The notes under the pieces are model-generated. The model was given only the letters and a program-made list of their open reading frames with translations, made no database searches and was not told where the DNA came from. Position numbers and translations under genes: made by a program. DNA of 64,000 nt from Valencia hispanica. Taxonomy: Eukaryota; Chordata; Actinopteri; Cyprinodontiformes; Valenciidae. The DNA lies in contig OY747710.1 in NCBI GenBank assembly GCA_963556495.2, positions 41,489,000-41,552,999 of the forward strand, written 5' to 3'. Shown piece by piece: positions 44,648 through 57,039 of this stretch (its first letter is position 1; each line of letters begins with the position of its first letter).

Positions 44648-45144
44648 CAGGGGTCTACAACATGCAGCTTCCGACTCATGTAACTTTTTTGGCCCTTCAC
44701 TCATACAAAGCTAAACATAAGTTTTATGGGTGGTTTTAGCATTTCCTCTGTATGGTTTTATGCAGTATCTGCATAGAATATCTACAACAGAAGGGCACCA
44801 ATGGTACAAGGCTTTTAAAAGTAATTGAATATTTTTCACCTTCAAACAATGTGCCTTATATTTCTAAGTGAGTTACTTGTCTTCCTTCATTTTCCTTATG
44901 TATGGAAAACACCCAGCTGACCGCATTTTTCAAAATAAAGAAGTTTTTTTCTTTGTAAAAGTTAGATTATTTATTTTGTTCTGAAATTAAAGTACATTTT
45001 GTTTAGTTTCTTTAACTGTAGAAATAAAAAAATCATTTAATACATATCTATAAAATGTTCCTGTTTTGTGGCTCTAGACAAATTTTAGGTTGTAGCAGTT
45101 GAGGTAATTGTGTCTCTTTGAATTGAAAATGTTGCTGACCCATG
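44648..45144 (+). mobile_element. hAT-type MITE with 8-bp target duplication
   Basis: Left end CAGGGGTCTACAAC, right end read inward CATGGGTCAGCAAC. It is flanked by GTGTCGAA (44640-44647) and GTGTAGAA (45145-45152), seven of eight matching, which is the 8-bp duplication expected of hAT elements. The 497-bp AT-rich body has no transposase. Confidence 0.8.
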
Positions 45145-45152
45145 GTGTAGAA

Positions 45153-48100
45153 TAATCCAGTACAGATTTGATCAATTCAAATTTCATACTTTTTCAAATG
45201 GAGCTAATCTTAGTTGGTCCAGAATCAAAAAACCTATAAAATAGGTTTACGATACTGGTGAATCAGAAGCCAAATTCAGGGATAGTTTTTTTTTTTTTTT
45301 TCATAATTTGAAATCCAACTAGGTCAGGGTTTTGTTCTTGAATGTCCATAATAATAAAGAAATGACATTTAGAATGCAGAAATTTCAATGCAGTATAGAA
45401 TTTAGAAATAGTAAATATGTAGGAACCCTGTTTTTCAGATTTTCATGCCCCAAAACAGTCACTAATTAATTTAATTACAACTACTGACATTTAAGTAACA
45501 TAATTGTTCAATGTGTTACCTATTTCTAAAGGCCTTTCTGTGTTTTTAAAATTTTGCTCATTTTTCAGCCATTTTTAGCCTTTTTAAAGCTCCCTTAAAG
45601 GAAATGTCTTTCTTCTAAATGACAAATAAGAACTACATTAAAGAATGACACGGAGATTCAAAGCAAGTATTTTTTCAACCTGCAAGCATCAGTGACCAAA
45701 TCTAAAAGATTGCTTAATTCCCCTGTTGACCTGATTAGCAGCTGGTGGATGTTTCTGTGAGTGGCAGCCAAGCCTTTTCAACTCAGCGAGGTGCCGGGCA
45801 GAAAGGCTAATGAGCGTTAAGCTGCACTGCTATGCCTCTCTCTGCCTTCCCTTAACCACCTTTCAAGTCCAAGCTTATTTTCAAGAGACTCGGGAGTTAT
45901 GAACCCTAAAAGTTCATAGCTTCCCTCCGATCTGTTTGAAAGAACTCTTGCACATGCAGCGTTACTCTTGTTCTGTTTTGAGAAGGAAATCTTCTGCTGT
46001 TTTTTAACTGAGTCCCACCAGAGCTTTGGAAGCCAGTATTGGGAATAGAGGGATAAAACTCAGGTTGAAACAGGTCAAATGACTTTTATTTAACGTTGAC
46101 TTCTTACTATCCATCATTCTGTCCACATGGGTGTCATAAAAGCAAGTATGTGTGCCAGTGTGTTTATTCATGTGTTTTATGCCTGTGGAGTCTGTCCCTT
46201 GCATGTGTGACTGTGTGTATGGCAGGGCCCGAGGCAAAAAATCATGAGCGTTCTGTAAGATCTCTCTCCTCACTTGCCACATATGTTCCGAGGAGCCAAC
46301 AAAACAATTGGGTTCACTACAACTTGTCACTCCAAATTGACCCTAAAAACAATTAAGTCATAGGGACCATTAACTATGCATAACCATCATAAAACATGCT
46401 GCTGCACCAGAAGAAGAAAAGGGGGTAAAGCTGTGGTCACAGGAAATGAGGTAATAAGGACTACACAGCTAGTCAACCTGTCTTGCCGGTGCACGGCCTT
46501 GCTGGCCTGAGGGTAGCCAGATTATTTTTTTTTCTTCAGAGTGGGGAAAAAAGAACGAGGGGTGAACCAGTGGCGGGTGAGAGGGTGGGGGTAAGCGGCG
46601 TTGGAGCAAAGCACGTTCTCTAATCTTGAGCTCAGCCAGGCGATCTCATGATGCAGGAGGCTTAGCCACTGCAGTGAAAGCAATCTAATGGCCAATGAGT
46701 AATCAACACTATTACCTGTCTCAACTAATAATCCTTCAGCCTAGTTCACTGAAGCAGGGAAAGTTTTTCTTTTAGCAAAAAAAGGGAAAGGGGGTAAAAA
46801 GACAAAAAGAAAAAACATGGCATGTGCATGGCGCACAAAATAGAAACGTAACCTGGAATTGATTTATTGTCGGATGCTGCAAAAACTTCCTTCTCGACAA
46901 CCAGGAGTAACATTTGTTTGGTGGAGGCTTAGGAATTTAAAAACTGTCATGTGGCTGATTTATTCCAATATGTTTTGCTCTAAACCCCTTTCCCAGCTTG
47001 CTTAGGAATTTCAGCATAACCTGTATGATTATAATCAAGGGATCAACAAAGTATAGTAGTATCATAACTCTTCATGTGTCTTTGGAACCAAAATAATATA
47101 AATAAATAAAACATATATAGAGTCTATGTCTGGTTTTAAAATGTCCTCCCTATTGTTTTTGGACTTTTGGTTTTTTTGGCATGGAGCACAGGGGAAGACG
47201 AAAGGGTGTGTAGCAAGTTCAGATGGTGTAATGAGAGAGAGAAGGCCTTAATTAGATTTATTGAATGCAATAAACATGTTTTAGTTAGCTGGTGGGGTTT
47301 GGTAACCTGTAAAACCTGTCTCCTTTGCGGTATGTTAATATGTCAGCCACATCCCTTTCACAGTGACGGTTAAATTCAGCTTCCAGAAAATTTCCACATA
47401 TTAAGTCTCCCCAATTTTTTCCTATTACATATTTTTTTAGTTCTTTTTCACGAGCAAAACATCTCTTTCGGTGCTCATATTTATAAGTACTCTTTTGCAA
47501 TTTAAAACTCCCACAGTCTGAATACCATAAAAACTGATGTGATGTTGATATTTTTGGATAACATGTTTAGCCTCAACGAATCTTAATTAAATTGATTATA
47601 GCTACAAATAGGGCAGATGAGGCATGCCATCCTTAAAACAAAGCAAATTCCTTCTGCATCTAGGTTGTTAGTTTATCAGTTTATTTTCCTTGTTATCATT
47701 TTATTTAGACAAGGATATTTAATTACATTTGGTGACAGAAAACCTAACAATCTTGATAATCCAAATTGAAATATATCACAATCATTCTGTTTACTACTTT
47801 TACAACCCAGTATTTGTAAAATGTCGTTTTCCATCAAAATTAAAGTTTTTGGATGCAGAATTCCATGTGTGGACTAATGATGGATAGTAGGATACAGCAG
47901 AGTGAAACACTCTTTGCTTATAAAAAAAATAAATGGAATTGTTTTGTTAACAAAAAAATACCTTTGTAACATAAATACAACTATTTGGAGTTGTTCATTG
48001 GCAACACAGTAAAGGATGGAGTAAGAAATTTTACTTTCCATATAGATCCAGCTACACAGGAAAAAAAGGAGGAAGGAGGAAGGAGTAAGGAGTAAAAAAG

Positions 48101-48475
48101 GAGGTGAAGCATGGTTTTTGGTTCACCCGTCAGAAATGGCATTTCTCTGTTGGAAACACTTCTTGCCACTGGATTATGAAACAAATCTTTGGCTAATTTT
48201 GTCTTCAAAAGAAGAAAAAAACACATGGCAGAGGAAGGGGTGCACAACACAGTTCATACAATGCAATAACAGATAGCCAGATGATTGAAATGATTGTGGC
48301 CTTTGGTTATGAAGAACTTTAAAGTTTCTCAGCAAAGAAAATGTGATGTATTACCATGGGTTTATTTTTCCTTTTTTGTGCCAACACAAAATTATAGGTT
48401 TCTTGTAGGGGAATTGAGCATGAGATTGATGAATACTCCATAAGACCCAGGTAGCTGCCTCAACAATCGCCTGGA
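45153..48475. other. Repeat-poor stretch, possible conserved non-coding segments
   Basis: No transposon recognised in over 3 kb. Two GC-balanced parts stand out: 45715-45900 (CTGATTAGCAGCTGGTGGAT, GCTAATGAGCGTTAAGCTGC) and 46600-46750 (GGCCAATGAGTAATCAACAC). Short open frames (46004-46356, 47167-47500, 47981-48250) are unmatched. A purine-rich GGAGGAAGGAGGAAGGAG tract lies near 48070. Confidence 0.4.
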
Positions 48476-48479
48476 TTAA

Positions 48480-48925
48480 TAACAGAGCAAACTTTACTTC
48501 TTGAGGAAGCTTCAGTGCTTGCAGTAAGATGCTGCAGATCTTCTATACATCTGTTGTGGATAGTGCAATCTCTTCTGCCATCATCTGTTGGGGTAGCAGC
48601 ATCAGAGACAGTGACTTAACAGGCCGAACCTGATAAAGAAGGCTGATTCTGTTCTTGGGACTACTCTGAACCATCTGGAGATTATGGCTGCAAAGAAGGA
48701 TTCTTCATAAAATCAAGAAAATTATAGAAAACGCTTTAGCAATCTCTTCATGAGACAGCGTGTCTTCAGTCAGAGACTTCTTCAGAGTCTCTGTAATACA
48801 GACCGCTACAGAAGATCCTTCCTGCCCACCACCATCAGCATCTACAACTCTTTGAAGAAAATTGCATGGTAAAAGTTACAACATTTATTTTCCCCTTGGG
48901 ATTAATAAAGTATTTTTGAATTGAA
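48480..48925 (+). mobile_element. Rex1-like LINE, 3' end
   Basis: Translation in broken frames gives the C-terminal part of a LINE protein: an LQIFYTSVVDSAISSAIICW-like segment (normally ...FYQSVVASAIFFAAVCWG), GSSIRDSDLTG, then a region corresponding to RYRRSFLPTAISIYNS (here TATEDPSCPPPSASTT in another frame). The 3' end is CCCCTTGGGATTAATAAAGT followed by ATTTTTGAATTGAATGTGAG. Stops abound. The RT palm and 5' parts are missing. Confidence 0.75.
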
Positions 48926-50469
48926 TGTGAGTCTTGGGAGTCAAACAACATCTTACAGAGTTTAAGTGGCTCAGAACAATGTGTTGACAGCTGCAGCACT
49001 GTGGTTAATCATATTAACAGTGTTGTTATATCGCACTAAATACGGAGTTGGAGAATTTTGAATAATAAGCAGAAACCATTTTTTAAATCCACATTTAAAA
49101 CCTCTAACAATTTGTTCTGCAAACTGTAGTAAGTAAATAAATCAGTGCTGAATTTCTAAATGAATGTAACAGGAAGTGCTTTTATTTTGATATTTTCATC
49201 ACGAGAGTGTCCGTGTATGGCGCAGCTAGTTTAGCAGCGAGAGAATGTGGTCATTATTGTGAACCGATTGGTATGAGCCATTAAAATCCCATAATCCACC
49301 AACGCCACTGACTAATAAAGCGAACTCTTTCACAGTTAAACATAAATAGCACCTCAGTCTATAGCTCACACACCGGCTTCTTTTTACTCTTCATTACATG
49401 AGATACAAACAGTTGCCAAGATTTGAGTCTCAGACAAGAAGTCCCAAGTTCTATAAAACCCCAAAAAACAAGGTTAAATCTGGAAATAAAATCGCTCTGC
49501 AGTCAATACTTCAGATATGATCTAGCTGTAAACAACTAAAACTTGAGCGCACATCTGCCAAAGCTACTTTCTTTTTGTTTATCTAAGGAAATTAGTTCAG
49601 TTTATTGTACAATACATTTATGCTGACGGACAGGAACATACTCTCATGCACACATAGCAGTGCCTTTCCATAATAGGTTCAGGTTGGGCTTTCCTTTTTA
49701 AATTTATCTCATGTCATTACACTCAACAAGATTAGCCGCTAAAAGGTTTGACATGCCCATTTATCCCATACTCCCACAGTGATTTTTGGTATTGCATGAA
49801 GGAATTTAAATGTGACCTTATAATCCAAACAGGGAGAATTATGTTTCAGGCCAGAGTAAACATGACAGCTCTGGTCAGTGCTAATAGCTCTTTTGTTTTC
49901 TGTAATTCGCGTTGTATTTAACGTGCAGGTTTAGGTCAAATTTGATTCGAGGTTTTGGTTTGGCATGGAGGGCTTTGAATGGGATCACTCTACCAAAGCC
50001 AGTTACAGGATCCATCTCTCAGAGAGAAGAATAGCAGCGAAAGCGGAAGCCAACTAACCTCTGTCAAAACTGCCATCCATCACTCTGCGTTTTAACCTTG
50101 GCCACACTGAAAGACAGCCAATTACTTGGGCCAGTGGATGAAATAAATACGTCCTCACATTAGGGCCCATTACCAGTTCTCTCTCCCCCATTTCTGCTCC
50201 TGGTCTGTAGTAGGACTGAGAGTTGGCCCAGCCCTGAACCATTATGTCTGTCTGGGATCTACTCAACTATAGCCGTCTGTTGAGAGGTCTCAATCCACAC
50301 AACCACTATAGAGCCCTCTAACCTCCGAGCAAATGACTAAAACTGCTCACCCTGACACAAATATTAAATGTAAAGTTGGAAATATCCAGCCGTGTGTTAC
50401 TGTTACTATGGGCCTAATCAAGTAAGTAAGTTTGTAAGGTGTATATATAGCTTTTAAAATGACAGGTTT
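48926..50469. other. Repeat-poor stretch, possible conserved non-coding segments
   Basis: No transposon recognised. The parts at 49200-49345 (GAACCGATTGGTATGAGCCA, GACTAATAAAGCGAACTC) and 50080-50330 (GCCAATTACTTGGGCCAGTG) look non-repetitive. No exon recognised. Confidence 0.4.
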
Positions 50470-51195
50470 TGATATGCAAAAAATGAGACCACAAAGAATC
50501 ATTTCAAACACTTTTCACTTTTATTATGACATTCATCCTGTAAAATTCAACTGAAACAATCAAATCTGGTAGACGAAAACACATACACATGCTACAACCT
50601 AGATCCATAGGTTTACACACCTCTAAAAGAAAAAAATTGTTAAAGCGCTTCTTGATTCAACTTCAGCATTCAGCATCTTTAGTAGCATCCCACATCTTAA
50701 AGCACACTACACTAGTAGAAGTTCTCTAAATCTATCAACTTGTGAGGAGGTGGTTCTCTTGTCCACAGCCCTTTTCAGGTGTGCCACCAGATTGTTTGAC
50801 AAATTCAGTTCTAAACTGGATGGCTGGGTCATCTCAAAACCTTGTTTTTCTCTCATATAATCCTTCTAAGGTTGATTTGGATGCATGCTTGGCAGCCTCT
50901 CCAGGCCAGCTTCTGTGTTGTATTTTCATCAAGTTTTGATAAATGTTTGTTTTGTTCTGATGTCCCTGTTGTCCCATATTTTCTTCAGTTATTGGCAGCT
51001 GCCTTTGTTGTGCCATTGTGTTTATGTCACGCATAAACACAAAGGATAAAAATAAGTAAATGTAAGAAAAATCCAAGTAGGACAGCTGAACTTTATTACA
51101 GGTCAATCAGATTTACTATAACTGATGGCAGATGTGAACCCAAGAAGACTGAATGCTGAAACTGCATTAAAAGATGCTTCAACAAAGTATTGATT
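50470..51195 (-). pseudogene. Tc1-family relic, heavily deleted (fourth family)
   Basis: Antisense Tc1 copy recognised from its non-coding-strand phrases: TCTTGTCCACAGCCCTTTTC, AGGTGTGCCACCAGATT, GGTTGATTTGGATGCATGCT, then, after a large deletion, a GTTGTCCCATATTTTCTTCA region that normally lies near the helix-turn-helix part, and GACAGCTGAACTTTATTACA with GTCAATCAGATTTACTATAA from the 5' UTR. The outer end at about 50.48 kb (GAGACCACAAAGAATCATTT) corresponds to the 3' inverted-repeat side. Most of the catalytic domain is gone. No open reading frame of the transposase survives. Confidence 0.7.
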
Positions 51196-54100
51196 TAGGG
51201 AAATGTGCATTAATACAGCAGTGGTTTAATAGTTTTCTCTGCAGTAATTCAGTTTTTTATCGACTTGAACTGTACATCATATATGGAAAATGTTTTCAAA
51301 TGTTTTTTTAGGTCTAAAGCTGAGACAGGTATGTAGGATACTGTATTAAATGTGTAAAAAGTCCAATAAGAAACTGTGCAATTGTGATATTAAATACTTT
51401 ATGCTGGGAAAAGGAACATGTATTAAATGTTTTTGATGTAACTATAGTGTAAAACTGTCTTGGTCTTTGATAAATATGGCAATTTACTAATTTTGTAATA
51501 GTATTCATAAATATGCACAGCGTGCCTACTTTATCCTAGGGCTAAATCCAGCTATGTAACTGGGATTCATCTTTTAAAAAAGCTCTCTATCTCTCTCTTG
51601 AATACCCTCACTCTGACCTTCTACAAAGGATAGCTTGGTATTTGAGTACAGCCTAACTACTACCATTAGCTACAATGTCAAGAGAGAAAAGCTCTGACGC
51701 TTACACATAGTTTCCTCTGTCTCCCCTTCAGAAGGCTCGTGGAGAGGCTCTTCATCAATCCATTAACAACCTATGCTACTTAACTCCTTTTTGGTCCCGT
51801 GGATCTGTATTTTAGTTGATTCCAGGTGTCCAAAGTTTACAGGCATCCACCTTTTCCCCCCCACCAGAACAATAAACTTTGAGAGACTCGTCTAAAAGGG
51901 GTCCATGCATGGAATGGGGGGTTGGGGAGTGGAAGGCAGAGAAAGAGGGGCTACGTTTATTAGACAGCAAATAGCCAGGCAGTGGGTTTATGATGTGGAA
52001 GGTCATTGTTGGTTAATAAGTGGCCACATGAGTGCAGGCAGGTGCTGTGTTAACACCTCCTCTTAACTCGCCTCTCCAGCAGAGGCCATTCATCAGCCCA
52101 GTGTTAATGAAGGCCATATAATTAATAGGTAGATAGCAAAGGATCCACCCCCCTTCTTCTTCTCTCTCTCCTGAGTTAATCAATGCGGGCTTGTTTGGAG
52201 AGCTGGGATTAGATGGGACATAAGATGTTCTGAACTGTGAGAGTGAGAGCCCTTTTCAAGACGTTTGCAGGTCACAGGGATGGAGAGCACAAGCCCTGAA
52301 GGCTTTTGGTGACTGTGGATTGCTTAAACTGTGTCTGGGTAACAAATAAGGAAAATATAACATTTACAGTGTTAAAAAATAATTTTTAGTAGAAATATAG
52401 ATGCAGCTCTAACAACAACGCTTGATGGACGGAGTTCAACAGGTCACTTTATTTAACCTTTGAGTTTTCGTTCCCCGTGTTATCCTCAGCCATTTGTCAC
52501 GCTCGCTCCCTCACCTGCAGCTTATCTCCACAAATGGAGTGTTGACTTTCTGCTCTTCAAAGGAGAAATACTGTCAGGCTGCTGCTAATGGGGATCAGGA
52601 GAGGCTACTGTTCTGGAACTTGTCAAGCCCTGTCCAACCTGCCATCCTGCCCTGAAGTTGGTGAGCTATTTAACCCCTGTTTCTTTCTCACATTTTCCTA
52701 CATTAATTCTGAAAAATTTACAAAAACTGTAAATATTCAGGTCATTCCTGAAGTTGAGCAAGCAATGTGAACTTCCTTTTGATAAGGCCTGTAGCAGATT
52801 GAGAGTTAGCATTTTTGGGAGGCATTCCATCTTTTTTGGAGATAATGGAAAAGTTAATGGATTATCACTCCTCATGGTGTTTTTGCTCCCCTTTACTCGC
52901 GCCACACACACTCACACATCTACACCCACTAAATAAGCCACAAGTCCAAGTTTGAGTGCAGCTATATTTCATTATTATTGTTGGGTGGGGTTTTTTAGAG
53001 ATCCACTGGTGACTCAAAATGGCTGATTGTTTGCAATGTTGGGAGAAAATGCAAAAACATCTAATATTTTCTGACCAATAAATGCATCTTATCTAACTGC
53101 AACCAGATCAAGCTGACAATGAGTTTTGTAGATGTTGATTATGAGAGGAGAAGGACCAAAGTGAAGTATTGTCAGTATCAGTTCGTAGTTTTTCAATGGA
53201 GCTAAAAGAAGAATTAAAGCTATAGGAAGCTTGTAAAAATTAATCAATTTCCGATGGAGCCATATTGACTGTTGCTTCAGGGTCCAACAACATACTTCAG
53301 TAGATAACAAGAATCAGGAAAATATTACAACAAAGTTGGTTCTTCTTTTTTTACCAGATTAGTTATTTCTATAGCCTACTGTAAAATGCAGGATTAGGAA
53401 ATGATGAGTCTTCTATGAATCTTGCAGTTAAAGTAAGGCTCTGCTTTCTCCAATGGTGATATACATTTAGTAATACTAAAACAGATTTGTGTTTATTGCA
53501 ATAATTGGAGGAATAGGATGCAAAATATAATTAAAATGTCAACCCTGTAATTATTTCAATGTTTTACTGGACCTGTGTAACTCAAATTCAGCTGCTTCCA
53601 AAATTTTATGTTAAACAAAGCTATTACTTCAATTTTTAGTGAAGCAGAGGACTCCTCTGTAACTTGCTCCAAGAAACATTTTGGGGAGGGGTTGAGGTCG
53701 GTGTTGTTATTCATTGAGAATCAAATAAAATCAGCATGTCCAAGCTTTAAAAAGGCCAAACTATTTCCGATTGAAGCATCTCTATTTCCTGTGTTATTGT
53801 GCAAATAGTTAAGGCAATTCTGTGTTTGTGGTTTCTTGTTTGCATTCTTCTAATATGTCCATGTCTCCACACATACTTACACACATTTTAGTAAGTATGC
53901 TCATATTTCTGCATCTGTGCAGTTGTGTGTGTAGAGGAAGGCTTGGAAGAAGGGTGGGTGAAGCTTTACAATGGTCAACTGAAAAGAACCATTCTTTTAT
54001 TTAGCAATTAACCCCATCTGGGTAAATAATACGCTGTTGTGCAGCCGAGCCGTCACTGTTATACGCTGAGCTCCGAACCCGAGAACACTTCAAACGGCCG

Positions 54101-57035
54101 CCGGTCACCCAAACGATGACAAGATGCTGCAGAAAACGCTTTTCACAAAGTATATAATGCAACGTATTGTGTTTCACTGTACAGTTTTAGGAGAAGCAAG
54201 AGATAACCTAGGAAGAGAGGGAGAAAGAAAGAGCGCAAGCAGGAGGAAGAGGGCCAAAGCACCGGTGATATCACAGATAACAAGTCTGGATGCACTTACC
54301 TGCCTGGAAACCTGATATTATTATTTTAAATTCTGGGGGCACAGGCACCTAATTATAAACGCAGAGCAGTGTTGGAGGAGAAGGAGGGGGTTGAAAGAGA
54401 TTGGGTGATGAGGAAGGACAGAGGTAAGAACTGTCCCACTGTGTGGATATATGGTGTGAAAATTCAATTTGCTCATCTCCTGTAATAGTAACTCAATTTC
54501 CCGTTTCACACCCATGTGCACATGTGCGTGCAACATCCACGGCCACTCTCCAGTCATCTGACGAGTGGGAAAACTTCCTTGAAGGAGTGTTGGTAATTAA
54601 CGTCGATCAGGCCCGCTGCTCTCCAGATTTACTGTGAGAAGGAAGTGAATCTGATCCGGCGGAGATGATAAATGACGACGAAAGGTAGGTCCAACACACA
54701 CGAGGGCCCGGAGCCTCATTCAGCTGGGGAACTGGAAATGGTCATTCCCATCAGGTTCCATGTTATGATTCTGCTCCTTGGGGCCCTTTAACAAAACCTC
54801 TTTCGGAATAAGATCTGGCTTCAAGACAGACCCTCCTGTGTGGAACACACAGTCCTGAGACTCGTGGAAATACGCCAAACCACTAAAGGGAATGCAATAT
54901 TGGTGTCACCTGTCATTTTACGTCCTCATTATCCAGCAGAGAAGCTTCGATATGCACTTCCTAAGTATGTGACTTGATACTCAGAATGACAGCTTCATAA
55001 CTTTTGTTTGTGCATCTGGATCTGCAGATGAACAGATGGAACTAACAGAGTTTGCCCTGATTATGATATTAAGGGCAAGAAAGACTAAATGACTTGACAA
55101 AACTTTTTTAACTTATTTTTTCATCGTGCTGTTTGTCTTGTATATTAAAAACATAATTCTTAGTCAGATAATCTAAAAGCAGTGTCCAACCAGAAGTATC
55201 TATATTTGTACTGTTTAGGGCTGCCATCACGGAACTATTTATTTATTTATTTATTTAAGTTTTTGATTAATTAATAAACCTAAACATTTTTTTTAAACCT
55301 ATTTAAATATATCATTGAAGATTATTTTTATTTTTTATTTTTTTTTGCCAAGTTTGGGATTTGTTGCATACCTCAAAATAAAAACTAAGACCAAAGACTA
55401 ATTAAAGTACAGCATTAAAGCTTAATGTCTCAACTCCAGTATGATAAATACATCAATAGAATACCTAGTTATTGGTTTATAAAATAAAACATACCGAAAT
55501 ATTCATTATGTTGAATGTCACATATGCTGAGGGTGAAGAACAAATAAAAATAAGGACTAATTTCAGTTATTAGGGCACCTCCAAAAGAAAAAGACAGATA
55601 TGTGATAATGGGGATTAACATTTCTAAGTAACATACACATGAGGTGTTTCAATTATGTATGCACTTGTCTGATTTAGATTTATTTATTTAGATGTTATGT
55701 GCACAGTTTACTGTCTTTAAAACATCCGCAAGTTAAAATTGACATTATAGGCTGCAAGTCTGCATATTCACACACAGACATGTTAATCAATTGGGGGCCC
55801 AGAATCTAGTCTAAAAGTTCAAATAAAATTTAAGTCAGGGAGCATATACTGTAAGATGTTTGCCTTGTCAGTGGGTTCAATTTGAGTGCAGCTATAAAAA
55901 ACCTTCCATGATTTTCTCTTTTTTGTTGACACATTATCAACCCAGTGTGTCATCTCTTTTGCTACTATACAAAGCATGCAAAAATTCAGCTCATAATTAT
56001 GTGACCATATGGAGACACTTACAGAGCACTTTTCCACATATCAGTTGTTCCGAAAATATGAATAAATAAATTTTTAAAACAATACAGGCAAAAGTAATGT
56101 TCCCGATCCTGACATAGCAGAACTCTGTTAATTATACACTCTGGATCCCAATGTTTATCCACTATTTAGAGCAGAGGGATGCATGAAAAGCTCTACAAAT
56201 ATGAGAGGGAGTGAGATTATGATTGGAGTTTGTATGTAACCATGATGTTGGGGGAAAAAAGAGATCGCAGAAAAAGAGCAGATAGAATTAGTGTGAAAAT
56301 ACAGTCCGTAATAATCCCTGAAACCACTCCACTTTTTTGAATGTATACTTTACGTAAATGTATGACAAAATGATGGCAAACCATTCATTCTGTTTTTACC
56401 AGGATGCATTAAAAATATTAGATTTTTTGTTATATTCATATCCAGAGCCAGCAGAAAGTCTACCTCCTCAGTCAAAGGAAAAACTGTCATGTGCATGTTC
56501 AAAACTTAGCCTAATGTTTCTTAGCATCATCCTGCGTTCATGATGTACTGATGCATCACCAATACAAAAGAACAAAAAAATCTGTGAAACCTTAATATAA
56601 ATATATTTGTTGGGGAGCACAAAAACTATTGCTGTCCCTTAATGTGATATCCTAAAAAGTATTTTATGATACATTTTTAAGTTGTATGTATCAGAATGTG
56701 GAAAATGCTGATTTAAGTGTATTGGATTAATAAAATACTGTTTTTAAATTTCAGTTGCAGATGGATTCACAAATTAACACAATTTCATCCAAACTGAAAT
56801 TCAGTTTGTTAATTCCAAAGCAACCCAATACAGATTAGATCACATACATTTCAATCCAAAATATAATGCAGTATAATAAAAGTTGTAAAGAAAACCTACC
56901 TAACAAAACCCATCCAGTTGAATTAAGTCATTGATTTTGCTCCAATTCCTAGAGAGGAGAAAATTAGAAAACAAAACAAAAAATCAAAAATAATAAACTG
57001 GAACAGAACAACTTTTATTAGAAAAAAAAAACAAA
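51196..57035. other. Long repeat-poor stretch
   Basis: Nearly 6 kb without a transposon I recognise. GC-balanced, non-repetitive parts at 52030-52215 (CGCCTCTCCAGCAGAGGCCA, CCATATAATTAATAGG) and 54640-54960 (TGACGACGAAAGGTAGG, GGGGCCCTTTAACAAAACC). AT-rich from about 55.1 kb with a (TTTA)n tract at 55236-55257. Open frames (52588-52936, 53608-54315, 55819-56069, 56358-56543) are unmatched. Confidence 0.4.
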
Positions 57036-57039
57036 GACT

